This document shows positions 7,090 to 15,549 of a DNA stretch of 64,000 nucleotides, piece by piece. Within the stretch, counting starts at the first letter, position 1; each line of letters starts with the position of its first letter. The stretch lies in the IMG/VR virus record IMGVR_UViG_3300008110_000020, positions 1 through 64,000 of that record; one strand, given 5' to 3'. Source of the stretch: a virus. The position numbers and the translations under genes were made by a program. The notes under the pieces are model-generated. The model was not told where the DNA came from, did no database searches, and worked only from the letters and a program-made list of their open reading frames with translations.

Positions 7090-7879
7090 ATTAGCTGAAC
7101 TTAGACTAACGGCCGATTTTATAAATAAGTCGGCTAAAGGTCTTACTTTTGTAAACATTACAAAGAACCCGGTACATAAAGGTGCTGAGGTTAAAAGACC
7201 TTTTGATGAATTCTATATTGTAGCAGAGTCTCGTGGAAAAGAACTTATCTTAGCATTCCTAGAAAAGGGAACCGATAAGAAGAGATATCTTTTAATGACA
7301 ATGGGAATGAGTGGCCACTTTAGATTTACAAATACTGCATGTGAGCCTAAACATTCACATCTAATGTTTCATACCGATGATGGTACTACATTATCATTTG
7401 TGGATGTAAGGAGATTTGGAAAATGGAAATGGACTGATTCTTGGTCTGCTAATCGTGGTCCTGATCCTACTAAAGAATTTGAAGCCTTTCGTAGAAACAT
7501 TTATGATGTGGGTTTTTCTACACCTCTTTTTGAACAACCTATTCACCTAGTACTAATGAATCAAAAATACTTTAATGGGATAGGAAATTACCTAAGAGCA
7601 GAGATTCTTTATAGGGCAGATGTACACCCAATGACTCGGGCTAGATTAGCCTTATTACGTGCACCTCAGATTTTTGATCTATGCAGAGACATTCCTCTTC
7701 AAGCATATGCTCTAGGTGGTGGCCAATTAAAAGATTGGGAAAGCCCATTTGATAGTGACCCAGAACCTTTTAGAAAATTTATGAGATGTTATGGTAATCC
7801 ACAGATGTCAAGGGTACGAGATAAGAATGGTCGAATGTTTTGGTATGATCCTAAATGGGATAGTCAAGAACCTTTCTAG
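7082..7879 (+). CDS. Fpg/Nei-type DNA glycosylase, zinc finger absent
   Basis: 265 residues beginning MPELAE; Pro2 and Glu3 are the Schiff-base nucleophile and partner of this family. A helix-two-turn-helix is clear at about 155-185 (QKYFNGIGNYLRAEILYRADV). The C-terminus (MRCYGNPQMSRVRDKNGRMFWYDPKW) keeps the shape of the DNA-binding finger but lacks the four Cys, like zincless-finger NEIL1-type enzymes. It should excise oxidised bases and nick the strand. It overlaps the sigma gene by 8 bases, so the two are probably coexpressed. Confidence 0.85.
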   Translation: MPELAELRLTADFINKSAKGLTFVNITKNPVHKGAEVKRPFDEFYIVAESRGKELILAFLEKGTDKKRYLLMTMGMSGHFRFTNTACEPKHSHLMFHTDDGTTLSFVDVRRFGKWKWTDSWSANRGPDPTKEFEAFRRNIYDVGFSTPLFEQPIHLVLMNQKYFNGIGNYLRAEILYRADVHPMTRARLALLRAPQIFDLCRDIPLQAYALGGGQLKDWESPFDSDPEPFRKFMRCYGNPQMSRVRDKNGRMFWYDPKWDSQEPF

Positions 7880-7904
7880 ATAATAAAACTAAATAAGGAA
7901 AAGC

Positions 7905-7918
7905 CATATAAAAATAAA
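7905..7918 (+). promoter_or_regulatory. Replication-gene upstream motif (class M)
   Basis: CATATAAAAATAAA, 7 bases before the dUTPase ATG. The same 14-mer precedes both polymerase halves, uvsX and the clamp loader gene. Confidence 0.55.
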
Positions 7919-7925
7919 CATAAGT

Positions 7926-8420
7926 ATGGCTAACACAGATAATCAATGTAAAGATTTAGATGTACGAGATTACTTCACAGAGAACGGTTATGAACACAGT
8001 AAAAATTCATTAGAAGATCTTTATTCTCTCCAGGCGCAAACACAAGAAATGTATTTTAAGAAACAAGGTCGTAAACCTTTTTCTGATTTTACAATTGGTG
8101 ATGTCGTGGATTTTCTTATGGTAACAAATCATGCAATTACTGATGAGTTACATGAAATGATGGATGCAGTAGGTGGAATTGAAGATGGAGTAGGTAATGC
8201 TGCATGGAAACCTTGGAAATCAACAAATGCAGAAATTCGTCAAAAGAGATTAAGTGATCTTTCCGAAGGTGATCTTAAGGAATTAAAAATGGAATGGATT
8301 GATGTAATGCATTTCGTATTTAATGCAGGATTGGCAATTGGAGTTACTCCTAAAGAGTTTTACAATTACTATCTTTCAAAGAATGAAGAAAACTGGAATC
8401 GTCAGAAAAACAATTATTAA
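7926..8420 (+). CDS. All-alpha dimeric dUTPase / MazG-like pyrophosphatase
   Basis: 164 residues. Metal-binding helices are visible as ITDELHEMMDAVGG (about 80-90) and LKMEWIDVMHFVFNAGLAIG (about 122-141), the E-x2-E and E-W-x-D-x2-H-F pattern of the dUTPase_2 family. It probably hydrolyses dUTP to dUMP, lowering uracil incorporation and feeding dTMP synthesis. It sits between a DNA repair gene and DNA polymerase, in line with nucleotide metabolism. A related NTP pyrophosphatase specificity is possible. Confidence 0.75.
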   Translation: MANTDNQCKDLDVRDYFTENGYEHSKNSLEDLYSLQAQTQEMYFKKQGRKPFSDFTIGDVVDFLMVTNHAITDELHEMMDAVGGIEDGVGNAAWKPWKSTNAEIRQKRLSDLSEGDLKELKMEWIDVMHFVFNAGLAIGVTPKEFYNYYLSKNEENWNRQKNNY

Positions 8421-8423
8421 GAG

Positions 8424-8440
8424 TTTCATATAAAAATAAA
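8424..8440 (+). promoter_or_regulatory. Replication-gene upstream motif (class M)
   Basis: TTTCATATAAAAATAAA ends exactly at the base before the polymerase ATG. A promoter this close would give a leaderless or internal start, so a role in translation initiation is also possible. Confidence 0.55.
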
Positions 8441-9847
8441 ATGCTATTAGATATTACTCAAGAAGGTAGAACCCTTCATGTTTCTTATTATAACATGAAC
8501 GGTAAGACCGATTTTATGATCTATGAGTTAGGTGAACATGATATGTTTAACTGGCAGGTATGTGATCCAAATGATAAGGATGCCAGCCAAGTTACAAAAA
8601 ACTGGGATGGTCGTTCAGTAAAAAAGGTTAGATCTAAAATCTTAAATAAGTTCCGTCTTATTGAGTATGTTGATAATCTTCCTTGGACGGATAAAAATAC
8701 TATCTTTGGTTATACATTTCCTAAGACATATTTTGTCGATATCGAAGTTGAAACAACCGATGTTTTTCCTGAACCATCTAAAGCAACAAATCCTGTTACA
8801 GCGATATGTATTGTAACACCTGAAAGGCAATGTATTGTTTTAGCAACAAAGGATTTAGATAAACCAACACAGTCAAAGATTCAAAAACAGATAGACGAAC
8901 ACTTTAAAGATATTAATGATGAGTTTTCATTTATCTTTAAATGTTTTAAGTCTGAATATGATATGATGTATACATTCATGGATTCTTTCGTTAAAAAGTT
9001 TCCTATGATGACCGGTTGGAACTTCGTAAAATTTGACTGGGCATACATTATTAACCGCTGTAAAAAGTTAGGAATTGATCCAGGCATCTCATCTCCTTTA
9101 GGAAGAACCTTTGGCCAAAATGAATTCCCATGCCATGTTGGAATAATGGACTATTTAGATATCTATGCAAAATGGGATAGGACGGTTGATATTAAAGAAG
9201 ACTTTAAACTTGATACTGTAGGTGATGCTGTCGTAGGTATCAGAAAAGTTAAGTACGAGGGTACTATCCAGGATATGTATACAAAGGATTATCCTAAATA
9301 CATTTTCTATAACGTAATTGATACTGCTCTTGTGTATCTTATTCATCAAAAGATTAAGACAATGGATATCGCATTAACCATTGCTCATATGAGTCAAATC
9401 AGTATCTTTAAAGCTGCATCACCAGTAGCAATTACTGAAGCTCTTCTTTGTCGAGAATTCTTAGGTAAGAAAATGGTAATGGCCGTGGATCCTAAGGCAC
9501 CTCCAACTAAACGAGAGCAGTTTGAAGGCGCCTTCGTTAAAGAACCTATAACCGGTATGCATAATGCTGTTGCCTGTTTTGACTTTGCCTCTCTATATCC
9601 TTCTATTATGAGGGAACTAAATGTATCACCTGAAAGTTTAATTAAGAAGGTTGATCCAGAAAAACGAGAATCTGAAAAATCACCAGAAAGAATTGTATCT
9701 GTTACCGGCGCCGTTTATCAAACGGAGAAATCAATTCTTAAAGAAGTTCTTACTCGCTTATATTCTCAACGTAAAGAATATAAGAAAAAATCTTTTGAGT
9801 TTCAACAGAAGGCATATGAATTGGAACAGAAACAGAAAAATTCTTAA
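8441..9847 (+). CDS. gp43 N-terminal part: DNA polymerase family B, N-terminal half (exonuclease and motif A)
   Basis: 468 residues. The 3'-5' exonuclease is intact: D100-I-E102 (ExoI), TGWNFVKFDW (191-200, ExoII) and YNVIDTALVY (290-299, ExoIII). Palm motif A is DFASLYPSIM (381-390). The protein then enters the fingers (LYSQRKEYKKKSFEFQQKAYE) and stops at 9845. Motifs B and C are absent here and lie in a separate gene at 25372, so the polymerase must assemble from two chains. The break falls in the finger coil that is the tip in T4 gp43, a place where a split should be tolerated. No intein sequence is seen at the end. Confidence 0.9.
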   Translation: MLLDITQEGRTLHVSYYNMNGKTDFMIYELGEHDMFNWQVCDPNDKDASQVTKNWDGRSVKKVRSKILNKFRLIEYVDNLPWTDKNTIFGYTFPKTYFVDIEVETTDVFPEPSKATNPVTAICIVTPERQCIVLATKDLDKPTQSKIQKQIDEHFKDINDEFSFIFKCFKSEYDMMYTFMDSFVKKFPMMTGWNFVKFDWAYIINRCKKLGIDPGISSPLGRTFGQNEFPCHVGIMDYLDIYAKWDRTVDIKEDFKLDTVGDAVVGIRKVKYEGTIQDMYTKDYPKYIFYNVIDTALVYLIHQKIKTMDIALTIAHMSQISIFKAASPVAITEALLCREFLGKKMVMAVDPKAPPTKREQFEGAFVKEPITGMHNAVACFDFASLYPSIMRELNVSPESLIKKVDPEKRESEKSPERIVSVTGAVYQTEKSILKEVLTRLYSQRKEYKKKSFEFQQKAYELEQKQKNS

Positions 9848-9895
9848 TTGGTTAAGATTCTATTAGAATAAATAAAAAATAACAATCCCACCTCT

Positions 9896-9918
9896 TATGC
9901 AACTTAGGTTGCATATTT
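9896..9918 (+). other. Hairpin with TTAG loop upstream of nrdB
   Basis: TATGCAAC / GTTGCATA with loop TTAG, followed by TTTAG. It is either a weak terminator behind the polymerase half or a leader hairpin of the nrdB message. Confidence 0.5.
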
Positions 9919-9940
9919 AGTCAAATAAACAAAGAAAAAC

Positions 9941-10936
9941 ATGAGTAATTTATTCGTTGAAAGAATCCCGTATAAGCCCTTTGAGTACCCAGATTATTAT
10001 TTAGAAGGCTGGCTACCACAAGCACAAGCATTTTGGCTGCATACAGAAATTCCAATGCAGGGCGATATGAAAGATTGGAACGAATTTCTATCTACATCAG
10101 AAAAGAACCTGGTAGGAAATATCCTATTAGGATTTGCTCAAACCGAATGCGCCGTTTCTGATTATTGGACCGGAATGGTTACTAAATGGTTTCCTAAACA
10201 TGAAATTAAACAAATGGCAATGATGTTTGGTTCACAGGAAACGATTCATGCAACTGCATACTCTTATCTAAATGAAACATTAGGATTAGAGGACTTTGAA
10301 GCATTCCTACATGAACCTTCTATTGCTAATCGCTTTGAATTTTTAATGAAAACCTCGGCTGATTATACATATGAAGATCTTCAAACTAATCCAACTGCAA
10401 GAATTGAAGTTGCCCGTTCATTGGCAATCTTCTCTGCATTTGCCGAAGGGGTTTCGCTATATAGTTCATTTGCTGTTCTCTATTCATTTCAATTAAGAAA
10501 TTTACTCAAGGGAATTGGACAACAAATGAAATGGTCTGTTAGAGACGAATCACTTCATTCTAAAATGGGTTGCCGATTATTCCGCCATATGTGTGAGGAG
10601 TACCCAGAACTAAAAGAACTTGTACAATTTACCGTTGAAGAAGCTGCAACTTTAATGGTTGAAATGGAACATAAGTATATTGATAAGATTTTTGAACAGG
10701 GAGATTTGGAAAATCTTAAAGCACATGATCTTAAGAACTTTATATACCGTAGAGCTAATGAAAAATTAGAGGAATTAGGTTATCTTCCTATCTTTAATTA
10801 TGAGAGTAAAAGTGCTGATAATTTAGACTGGTTCTATCATTTAACCGGCGGACATACACACACCGACTTTTTTGCAATTAGGCCAACTGATTATGCAAAG
10901 GCAAGTGAAGGTGATGATTGGGAAAACATTTGGTAA
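9941..10936 (+). CDS. nrdB: Ribonucleotide reductase class I small subunit
   Basis: 331 residues of the ferritin-like R2 fold. Visible metal-site segments are FAQTECAVSDYW (about 66-77), QETIHATAYSY (about 97-108; E-x2-H with Tyr four residues on, matching the radical Tyr of E. coli R2) and RDESLHSKMG (about 198-207). It houses the diiron centre and tyrosyl radical needed by the large subunit encoded 10 bases downstream. Length is near the family norm. The pair supplies dNTPs for phage replication. Confidence 0.93.
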   Translation: MSNLFVERIPYKPFEYPDYYLEGWLPQAQAFWLHTEIPMQGDMKDWNEFLSTSEKNLVGNILLGFAQTECAVSDYWTGMVTKWFPKHEIKQMAMMFGSQETIHATAYSYLNETLGLEDFEAFLHEPSIANRFEFLMKTSADYTYEDLQTNPTARIEVARSLAIFSAFAEGVSLYSSFAVLYSFQLRNLLKGIGQQMKWSVRDESLHSKMGCRLFRHMCEEYPELKELVQFTVEEAATLMVEMEHKYIDKIFEQGDLENLKAHDLKNFIYRRANEKLEELGYLPIFNYESKSADNLDWFYHLTGGHTHTDFFAIRPTDYAKASEGDDWENIW

Positions 10937-10946
10937 TTTATAATTT

Positions 10947-12728
10947 ATGACAGAAGTAGAAAAAATAGCTCAAGAGCTTAACTGGGAAAAAGGTACTGAC
11001 TATCCAGATTGGGGTCATACTGAGGTTTATTTAAAGACAATATCAAAAGGATATTGCTTGGCACACGAGACTCCTCGTGATGCATATTGGAGAGTTTCAA
11101 CAGTTGTTGCAAATCGTTTAAAGAAACCTGAACTTGCAAAGAAATTCTTTGACTACGTTTGGAAAGGCTGGCTTAATCTTGCAACACCAGTATTAAGTAA
11201 TACGGGTACTGAACGAGGTCTTCCTATTAGTTGTTTTGGTATTGATGTAGGAGATTCAATTCAAGAAATAGGTCAAAAGAATCTTGAATTAATGTTATTA
11301 GCAAAGCATGGTGGTGGGGTTGGAATTTGTCATAATCAGATTAGACCCGCAGGTTCTCCTATTACCGATAATGGTACAAGTGATGGTGTAGTCCCTTTCA
11401 TTAAGATTAATGATTCAACTATTCTTGCAACTAATCAAGGCGCTGTTAGAAGAGGAGCATCCAGTACAAATATTAATATTGAACATGCCGATTTTTGGGA
11501 ATGGTTAGAAATTAGAGAACCTAAAGGTGATATTAATCGCCAATGCTTAAATATGAATCAATGTGTTGTTGTTAGCGATAAGTTTATGAGAATGGTTGAG
11601 GAAGGGGATACTGAATCCCGCCGTCGTTATGCAGCCGTTCTTCAAAAAAGAAGGCAGACTGGTCAACCTTACATAATGTATCGTGGTAATGTTAATAAAC
11701 AAAACCCAGATTCATATAAGAAAAATGGACTTAAAGTATTTATGACAAATATTTGCTCAGAGATTACTTTATTCACCGATGAGAATCATTCATTCGTATG
11801 CTGCCTATCTTCTCTTAACCTTGCTAAATATAATGAATGGAAAGATACTGATCTTATCTATGATTCTATTTGGTTCTTAGATGGTGTCTTGGAAGAATTT
11901 ATTCAAAAGGCAAAAGGTATGCGTGGTTTTGAAAACTCTGTTAGAACAGCAGAGAAAGGTAGAGCGTTAGGATTAGGTGTATTAGGTTGGCATACATATT
12001 TACAACAGAGAGGAGTATCATTTGAAGGCCTCCAGGCTCAGTTTGAAACGCGTAAAATCTTTTCACAAATTAGAATTGAAAGTGAACGTGCTAGCCGTGC
12101 ATTAGCTGAAGCATACGGTGAACCTTTATGGTGTAGAGATACTGGTTTTAGAAATACTCACTTAAGAGCAATTGCTCCAACCGTATCTAATTCAAAATTG
12201 GCAGGTGGTGTTTCTGCTGGTATTGAACCTATTCCTGCTAATATTTGGACTGACCAATCCGCCAAAGGTACCTTTATTAGAAAGAACCCAGTTCTTGAAG
12301 AGTACTTTGAGAGAATAGGTCATAACAATAAAAAGGTATGGGATAAAGTACTTGCCGATGGCGGTTCTGTACAGGATCTAAAGTTTTTAGATGAATGGTG
12401 TTTTGTTAAAGGCGAACTAACCAAGGTTAAGGAGGTTCCACAATTTGAAGAAGCCACACCATTTAAGGATGTGTTCAAAACATTTAAAGAAATTAACCAA
12501 TTAGAATTGGTAAAGCAAGCAGGAATTCGCCAACAGTACATTGATCAATCTGTATCACTTAATCTTGCCTTCCCTAAAGAAGCTACACCAAAGTGGATTA
12601 ATCAGGTCCACATGGAAGCATGGAAGCTAGGTATTAAGACACTTTATTATATGAGAACGGAATCGGTTCTTCGTGGAGATATTGCTGCTAAAGCAATGGA
12701 TCCGGACTGTCTATCATGCGATGGATAA
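10947..12728 (+). CDS. nrdA: Ribonucleotide reductase class I large subunit, no ATP cone
   Basis: 593 residues against about 750 for E. coli NrdA. The N-terminus goes directly into the catalytic barrel region, so the ATP-cone allosteric domain is missing. Key parts: SNTGTERGLPISCFG (about 90-104, redox Cys), NICSEITL (about 268-275, active-site N-x-C-x-E) and the C-terminal swinging thiols DCLSCDG. It reduces ribonucleoside diphosphates with NrdB. Without an ATP cone the overall-activity dATP switch should be lost, which suits a phage needing high dNTP levels. Confidence 0.92.
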   Translation: MTEVEKIAQELNWEKGTDYPDWGHTEVYLKTISKGYCLAHETPRDAYWRVSTVVANRLKKPELAKKFFDYVWKGWLNLATPVLSNTGTERGLPISCFGIDVGDSIQEIGQKNLELMLLAKHGGGVGICHNQIRPAGSPITDNGTSDGVVPFIKINDSTILATNQGAVRRGASSTNINIEHADFWEWLEIREPKGDINRQCLNMNQCVVVSDKFMRMVEEGDTESRRRYAAVLQKRRQTGQPYIMYRGNVNKQNPDSYKKNGLKVFMTNICSEITLFTDENHSFVCCLSSLNLAKYNEWKDTDLIYDSIWFLDGVLEEFIQKAKGMRGFENSVRTAEKGRALGLGVLGWHTYLQQRGVSFEGLQAQFETRKIFSQIRIESERASRALAEAYGEPLWCRDTGFRNTHLRAIAPTVSNSKLAGGVSAGIEPIPANIWTDQSAKGTFIRKNPVLEEYFERIGHNNKKVWDKVLADGGSVQDLKFLDEWCFVKGELTKVKEVPQFEEATPFKDVFKTFKEINQLELVKQAGIRQQYIDQSVSLNLAFPKEATPKWINQVHMEAWKLGIKTLYYMRTESVLRGDIAAKAMDPDCLSCDG

Positions 12729-12738
12729 ATTATAAGTT

Positions 12739-13479
12739 ATGAAAAAATACATTTTAGGGCCTTGCTCATTAGAGAGTCAAGAAATTTGTAAACAAGTATT
12801 AGATGATCTTTATCCTGCTATGCAGGGTAAAGATTGGTACTTTAAAGGTTCTTTTGATAAAGCAAATAGAACATCGGTATATTCAAACAGAGGACCTGGA
12901 TTAGAAGAAGGTCGTGAGATCTTTGCATGGATAAAAAATACATATCCAGGTGTTAAGACATTAACTGATATTCATGAACCTTGGCAGGCTAAAGAGCTTC
13001 ATCATTTAATTGATATGATACAAATTCCTGCATTTCTTTGTAGGCAAACAGATCTTATTATTGAATGTGCAAAATGGTTTAATGAAATTAATGTTAAGAA
13101 AGGTCAGTGGCTTGCACCTGAGGCAATGGAACATGTTGTAAATAAGATAAGAGAAGTAAATCCTAAAGCTAGAGTTTACATAACCGAAAGAGGAACTTCA
13201 TTTGGTTATAGTGGTTTATTACCTGACTTTAGGGCCGTGGATATTCTTAAATCATTTTCTGATGGTGTAATACTTGACTGTACTCATTCAACACAAAAGC
13301 CAAAGGGTGATACTACAGGCGGTGATAGAGAACTTGCTAAGAAGTATGCTCTTGCTGCAAAAATCTTTGAATACGACGGTGTCTTTATCGAAACTCACCC
13401 AAATCCAACTAAAGCAATATCTGATGCTGATAGCCAAGTTGAACTAGGATGGTTGTTGTCACGGATAAATAATATATGA
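12739..13479 (+). CDS. kdsA: 3-deoxy-D-manno-octulosonate 8-phosphate synthase
   Basis: 246 residues, slightly short. Motifs of KDO-8-P synthase are clear: GPCSLES (7-13; the Cys is a metal ligand in metal-dependent forms), FKGSFDKANRTS (about 35-46), TDIHEPWQA and the barrel end FIETHPNP. It condenses phosphoenolpyruvate with arabinose 5-phosphate to make KDO-8-P, the lipopolysaccharide inner-core precursor. Here it opens a run of sugar genes and overlaps the Nudix gene by 4 bases. The product could feed lipopolysaccharide remodelling or a virion glycan. Confidence 0.85.
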   Translation: MKKYILGPCSLESQEICKQVLDDLYPAMQGKDWYFKGSFDKANRTSVYSNRGPGLEEGREIFAWIKNTYPGVKTLTDIHEPWQAKELHHLIDMIQIPAFLCRQTDLIIECAKWFNEINVKKGQWLAPEAMEHVVNKIREVNPKARVYITERGTSFGYSGLLPDFRAVDILKSFSDGVILDCTHSTQKPKGDTTGGDRELAKKYALAAKIFEYDGVFIETHPNPTKAISDADSQVELGWLLSRINNI

Positions 13480-13970
13480 TAACTAAAAAATCTGCTGGTC
13501 TTGCAATAATTTATAAAGGTATGATTCTGCTAGGTCATACTACAGGCCGTGGGTGGTGGTCATCGTATGGTATTCCTAAAGGTGGAATAGAAGAAGGTGA
13601 AGATAAATTATCGGCTGCAATCAGAGAAACATATGAAGAAGTTGGAATCAAAGTTCCTCTTTCTTTAATTGATACTACCGAACATACATTTACCTTAACA
13701 TCAAGAGAGCATAAGTTTAATAAGATAGTTTCTTATTACATTGTTAAAATTGATGATCTTTCACAAATAGGTCTTAAAGATATTAAAGTACCTAAGTCTC
13801 AATTACAAGTTGAAGAAATAGACTGGGCCGGTTTTTTACCTTATAAGGAAGCCATGAAGAGAGTAATGAAATCTCAAGTGAGCTTAATAACCAACTTAAT
13901 GGGAAAGGGACTACTTGAATCTAATCTATTATCATATGAGCAATTTATTAAATCAACCAATAAATTATAA
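13476..13970 (+). CDS. Nudix hydrolase
   Basis: 164 residues with a complete Nudix box, GIEEGEDKLSAAIRETYEEVGI (GX5EX7REUXEEXGU, about 38-59). Such enzymes hydrolyse nucleoside diphosphate derivatives, including nucleotide sugars, oxidised dNTPs or capped RNA; the substrate cannot be told from sequence. It starts within a 4-base overlap with kdsA and its end overlaps the next gene, so it belongs to the same operon. Confidence 0.85.
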   Translation: MITKKSAGLAIIYKGMILLGHTTGRGWWSSYGIPKGGIEEGEDKLSAAIRETYEEVGIKVPLSLIDTTEHTFTLTSREHKFNKIVSYYIVKIDDLSQIGLKDIKVPKSQLQVEEIDWAGFLPYKEAMKRVMKSQVSLITNLMGKGLLESNLLSYEQFIKSTNKL

Positions 13971-15018
13971 TGATCTACTTGGTCGTGATCCAATTCAGAC
14001 CGATTTAGATAATATTGAAAAATTTATAAAGGGGAAGAGAGTTCTTGTAACTGGTGGGTGTGGATCAATAGGTAGTGAAATTGTTAGACAGCTTGTTAAA
14101 TTTAAAGCTTCAACTATTATCGTATATGATAATGCCGAAACTCCTCTTTTTTATCTTGAACAGGAAATTTCCAAAATAGCCAAAGATGTTCATATTCGTT
14201 ATGTAATTGGCGATGTTAGGGATAAGGGAAGACTTGAGGAAATATTTGAAAGCTTTAAACCTAATGTAGTCTTTCATGCATCTGCATATAAGCATGTTCC
14301 TATGATGGAAAGAAATCCTATTGAAGCAATTAAAACAAATGTTTTAGGAACAAAGAATGTTGCAGACACTGCTTATTATCATAATGTTGAAAAGTTTGTA
14401 ATGGTTTCAACTGATAAGGCAGTTAACCCAACTAACATTATGGGTGCAACGAAAAGAATTGCTGAAATCTATACACAATTCTTAAATGAAAAATCTAATA
14501 CTTCATTCATTACAACTAGATTTGGTAATGTATTAGGATCTCGTGGATCTGTTATACCTACCTTTGTTGAACAGATAAATGCAGGAGGTCCGGTGGAAGT
14601 AACACATGAAGAAGTTATTCGTTACTTTATGACAATCCCCGAAGCATGTCAGCTTGTATTACAGGCATCTTCAATAGGTAAAGGCGGTGAAATCTTTATC
14701 TTTGATATGGGAGAACCTGTAAAGATTATGGATCTTGCAAAAAACTTAATTAAGTTATTAAACAAACCTGAAATTCCAATTAAAATAATTGGATTAAGAC
14801 CAGGAGAAAAACTATATGAAGAGCTTTTATGTAATGGTGAAAATCAAATACCAACAGATGATCCAAATATAATGAAGCTTAAACACACTGATATTGACTT
14901 TAAAAGAGTTATGCCAGATATTGAAAGACTTGCAAAATTAAGAGATAATGATTTTTATAGAATTATTTCACTTGTTAAAAACGTGGTACCAGAATTCAAA
15001 AGAGAAACTGAATTATGA
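13936..15018 (+). CDS. Nucleotide-sugar 4,6-dehydratase (CapD/FlaA1 family)
   Basis: About 360 residues from ATG 13936; a TTG at 13915 would add 7. VLVTGGCGSIGSEIVRQL (about 35-52) is the NAD-binding glycine motif, and TDKAVNPTNIMGATKRIAE (about 156-174) carries the family's catalytic segment with Lys. It is a soluble short form, like PseB or LegB, without the membrane domain of PglF. Expected reaction is UDP-GlcNAc to a 4-keto-6-deoxy sugar. The aminotransferase and acetyltransferase of the same pathway follow. Stereochemistry at C5 is undetermined. Confidence 0.82.
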   Translation: MSNLLNQPINYNDLLGRDPIQTDLDNIEKFIKGKRVLVTGGCGSIGSEIVRQLVKFKASTIIVYDNAETPLFYLEQEISKIAKDVHIRYVIGDVRDKGRLEEIFESFKPNVVFHASAYKHVPMMERNPIEAIKTNVLGTKNVADTAYYHNVEKFVMVSTDKAVNPTNIMGATKRIAEIYTQFLNEKSNTSFITTRFGNVLGSRGSVIPTFVEQINAGGPVEVTHEEVIRYFMTIPEACQLVLQASSIGKGGEIFIFDMGEPVKIMDLAKNLIKLLNKPEIPIKIIGLRPGEKLYEELLCNGENQIPTDDPNIMKLKHTDIDFKRVMPDIERLAKLRDNDFYRIISLVKNVVPEFKRETEL

Positions 15019-15548
15019 TAAACATATACGGAAAAGGTGGGCATGCAAAAATGATTGCTTCATTGCTTAATGAATCATATACATTTTATAATGATGCTGA
15101 TTATACCAGAGCGGGAGATCACCCTTGGATAATTGCAATAGGTGATAATAGATCAAGGAAATTTGTGGCTAATATTAATCTTAAGGATGTTGACTACATA
15201 ACAGTAGATCAAGGAGTTTATGTTGCTGCAGAATATGTTGGCGTTGGTGTTCAAATTGCACCAGGTGCTGTCATCCAAAATGGTGTAATTATTAAGGATC
15301 ATACAATCATAAATACATCTGCATCGGTTGATCACGACTGTATTATTGGAGAATATTGCCACATTGCACCAAACAGTACATTATGTGGAGCGGTTGAAAT
15401 AGGAGATGGTACTCTTATCGGAGCAGGATCTGTTATTTTACCTGGGATAAAAATAGGTAAGAATTGTATAATTGGCGCTGGTAGTGTTGTAACTAAAAAC
15501 ATCCCGGATAACTCTAAAGCATTTGGAAATCCGGCAAAAATAAAATAG
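15015..15548 (+). CDS. Sugar N-acetyltransferase, PglD/NeuD type
   Basis: 177 residues. The N-terminus MINIYGKGGHAKMI is the GxGGHA motif of PglD/NeuD proteins, followed by about nine hexapeptide turns of a left-handed beta helix (VGVGVQIAPGAVI, HTIINTSASVDHDCIIG, GAGSVILPGIKIGKNC). The HDC His is the likely catalytic base. It should acetylate the 4-amino group made by the downstream aminotransferase. The start overlaps the dehydratase stop in ATGA, and the next gene begins 1 base after its stop. Confidence 0.82.
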   Translation: MINIYGKGGHAKMIASLLNESYTFYNDADYTRAGDHPWIIAIGDNRSRKFVANINLKDVDYITVDQGVYVAAEYVGVGVQIAPGAVIQNGVIIKDHTIINTSASVDHDCIIGEYCHIAPNSTLCGAVEIGDGTLIGAGSVILPGIKIGKNCIIGAGSVVTKNIPDNSKAFGNPAKIK

Positions 15549-15549
15549 T

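Noticed and set aside
9780-9847. Intein or homing-endonuclease origin for the polymerase split
   Set aside because: No intein splice motifs are visible at the end of the first half or the start of the second, and no endonuclease gene lies beside either break.
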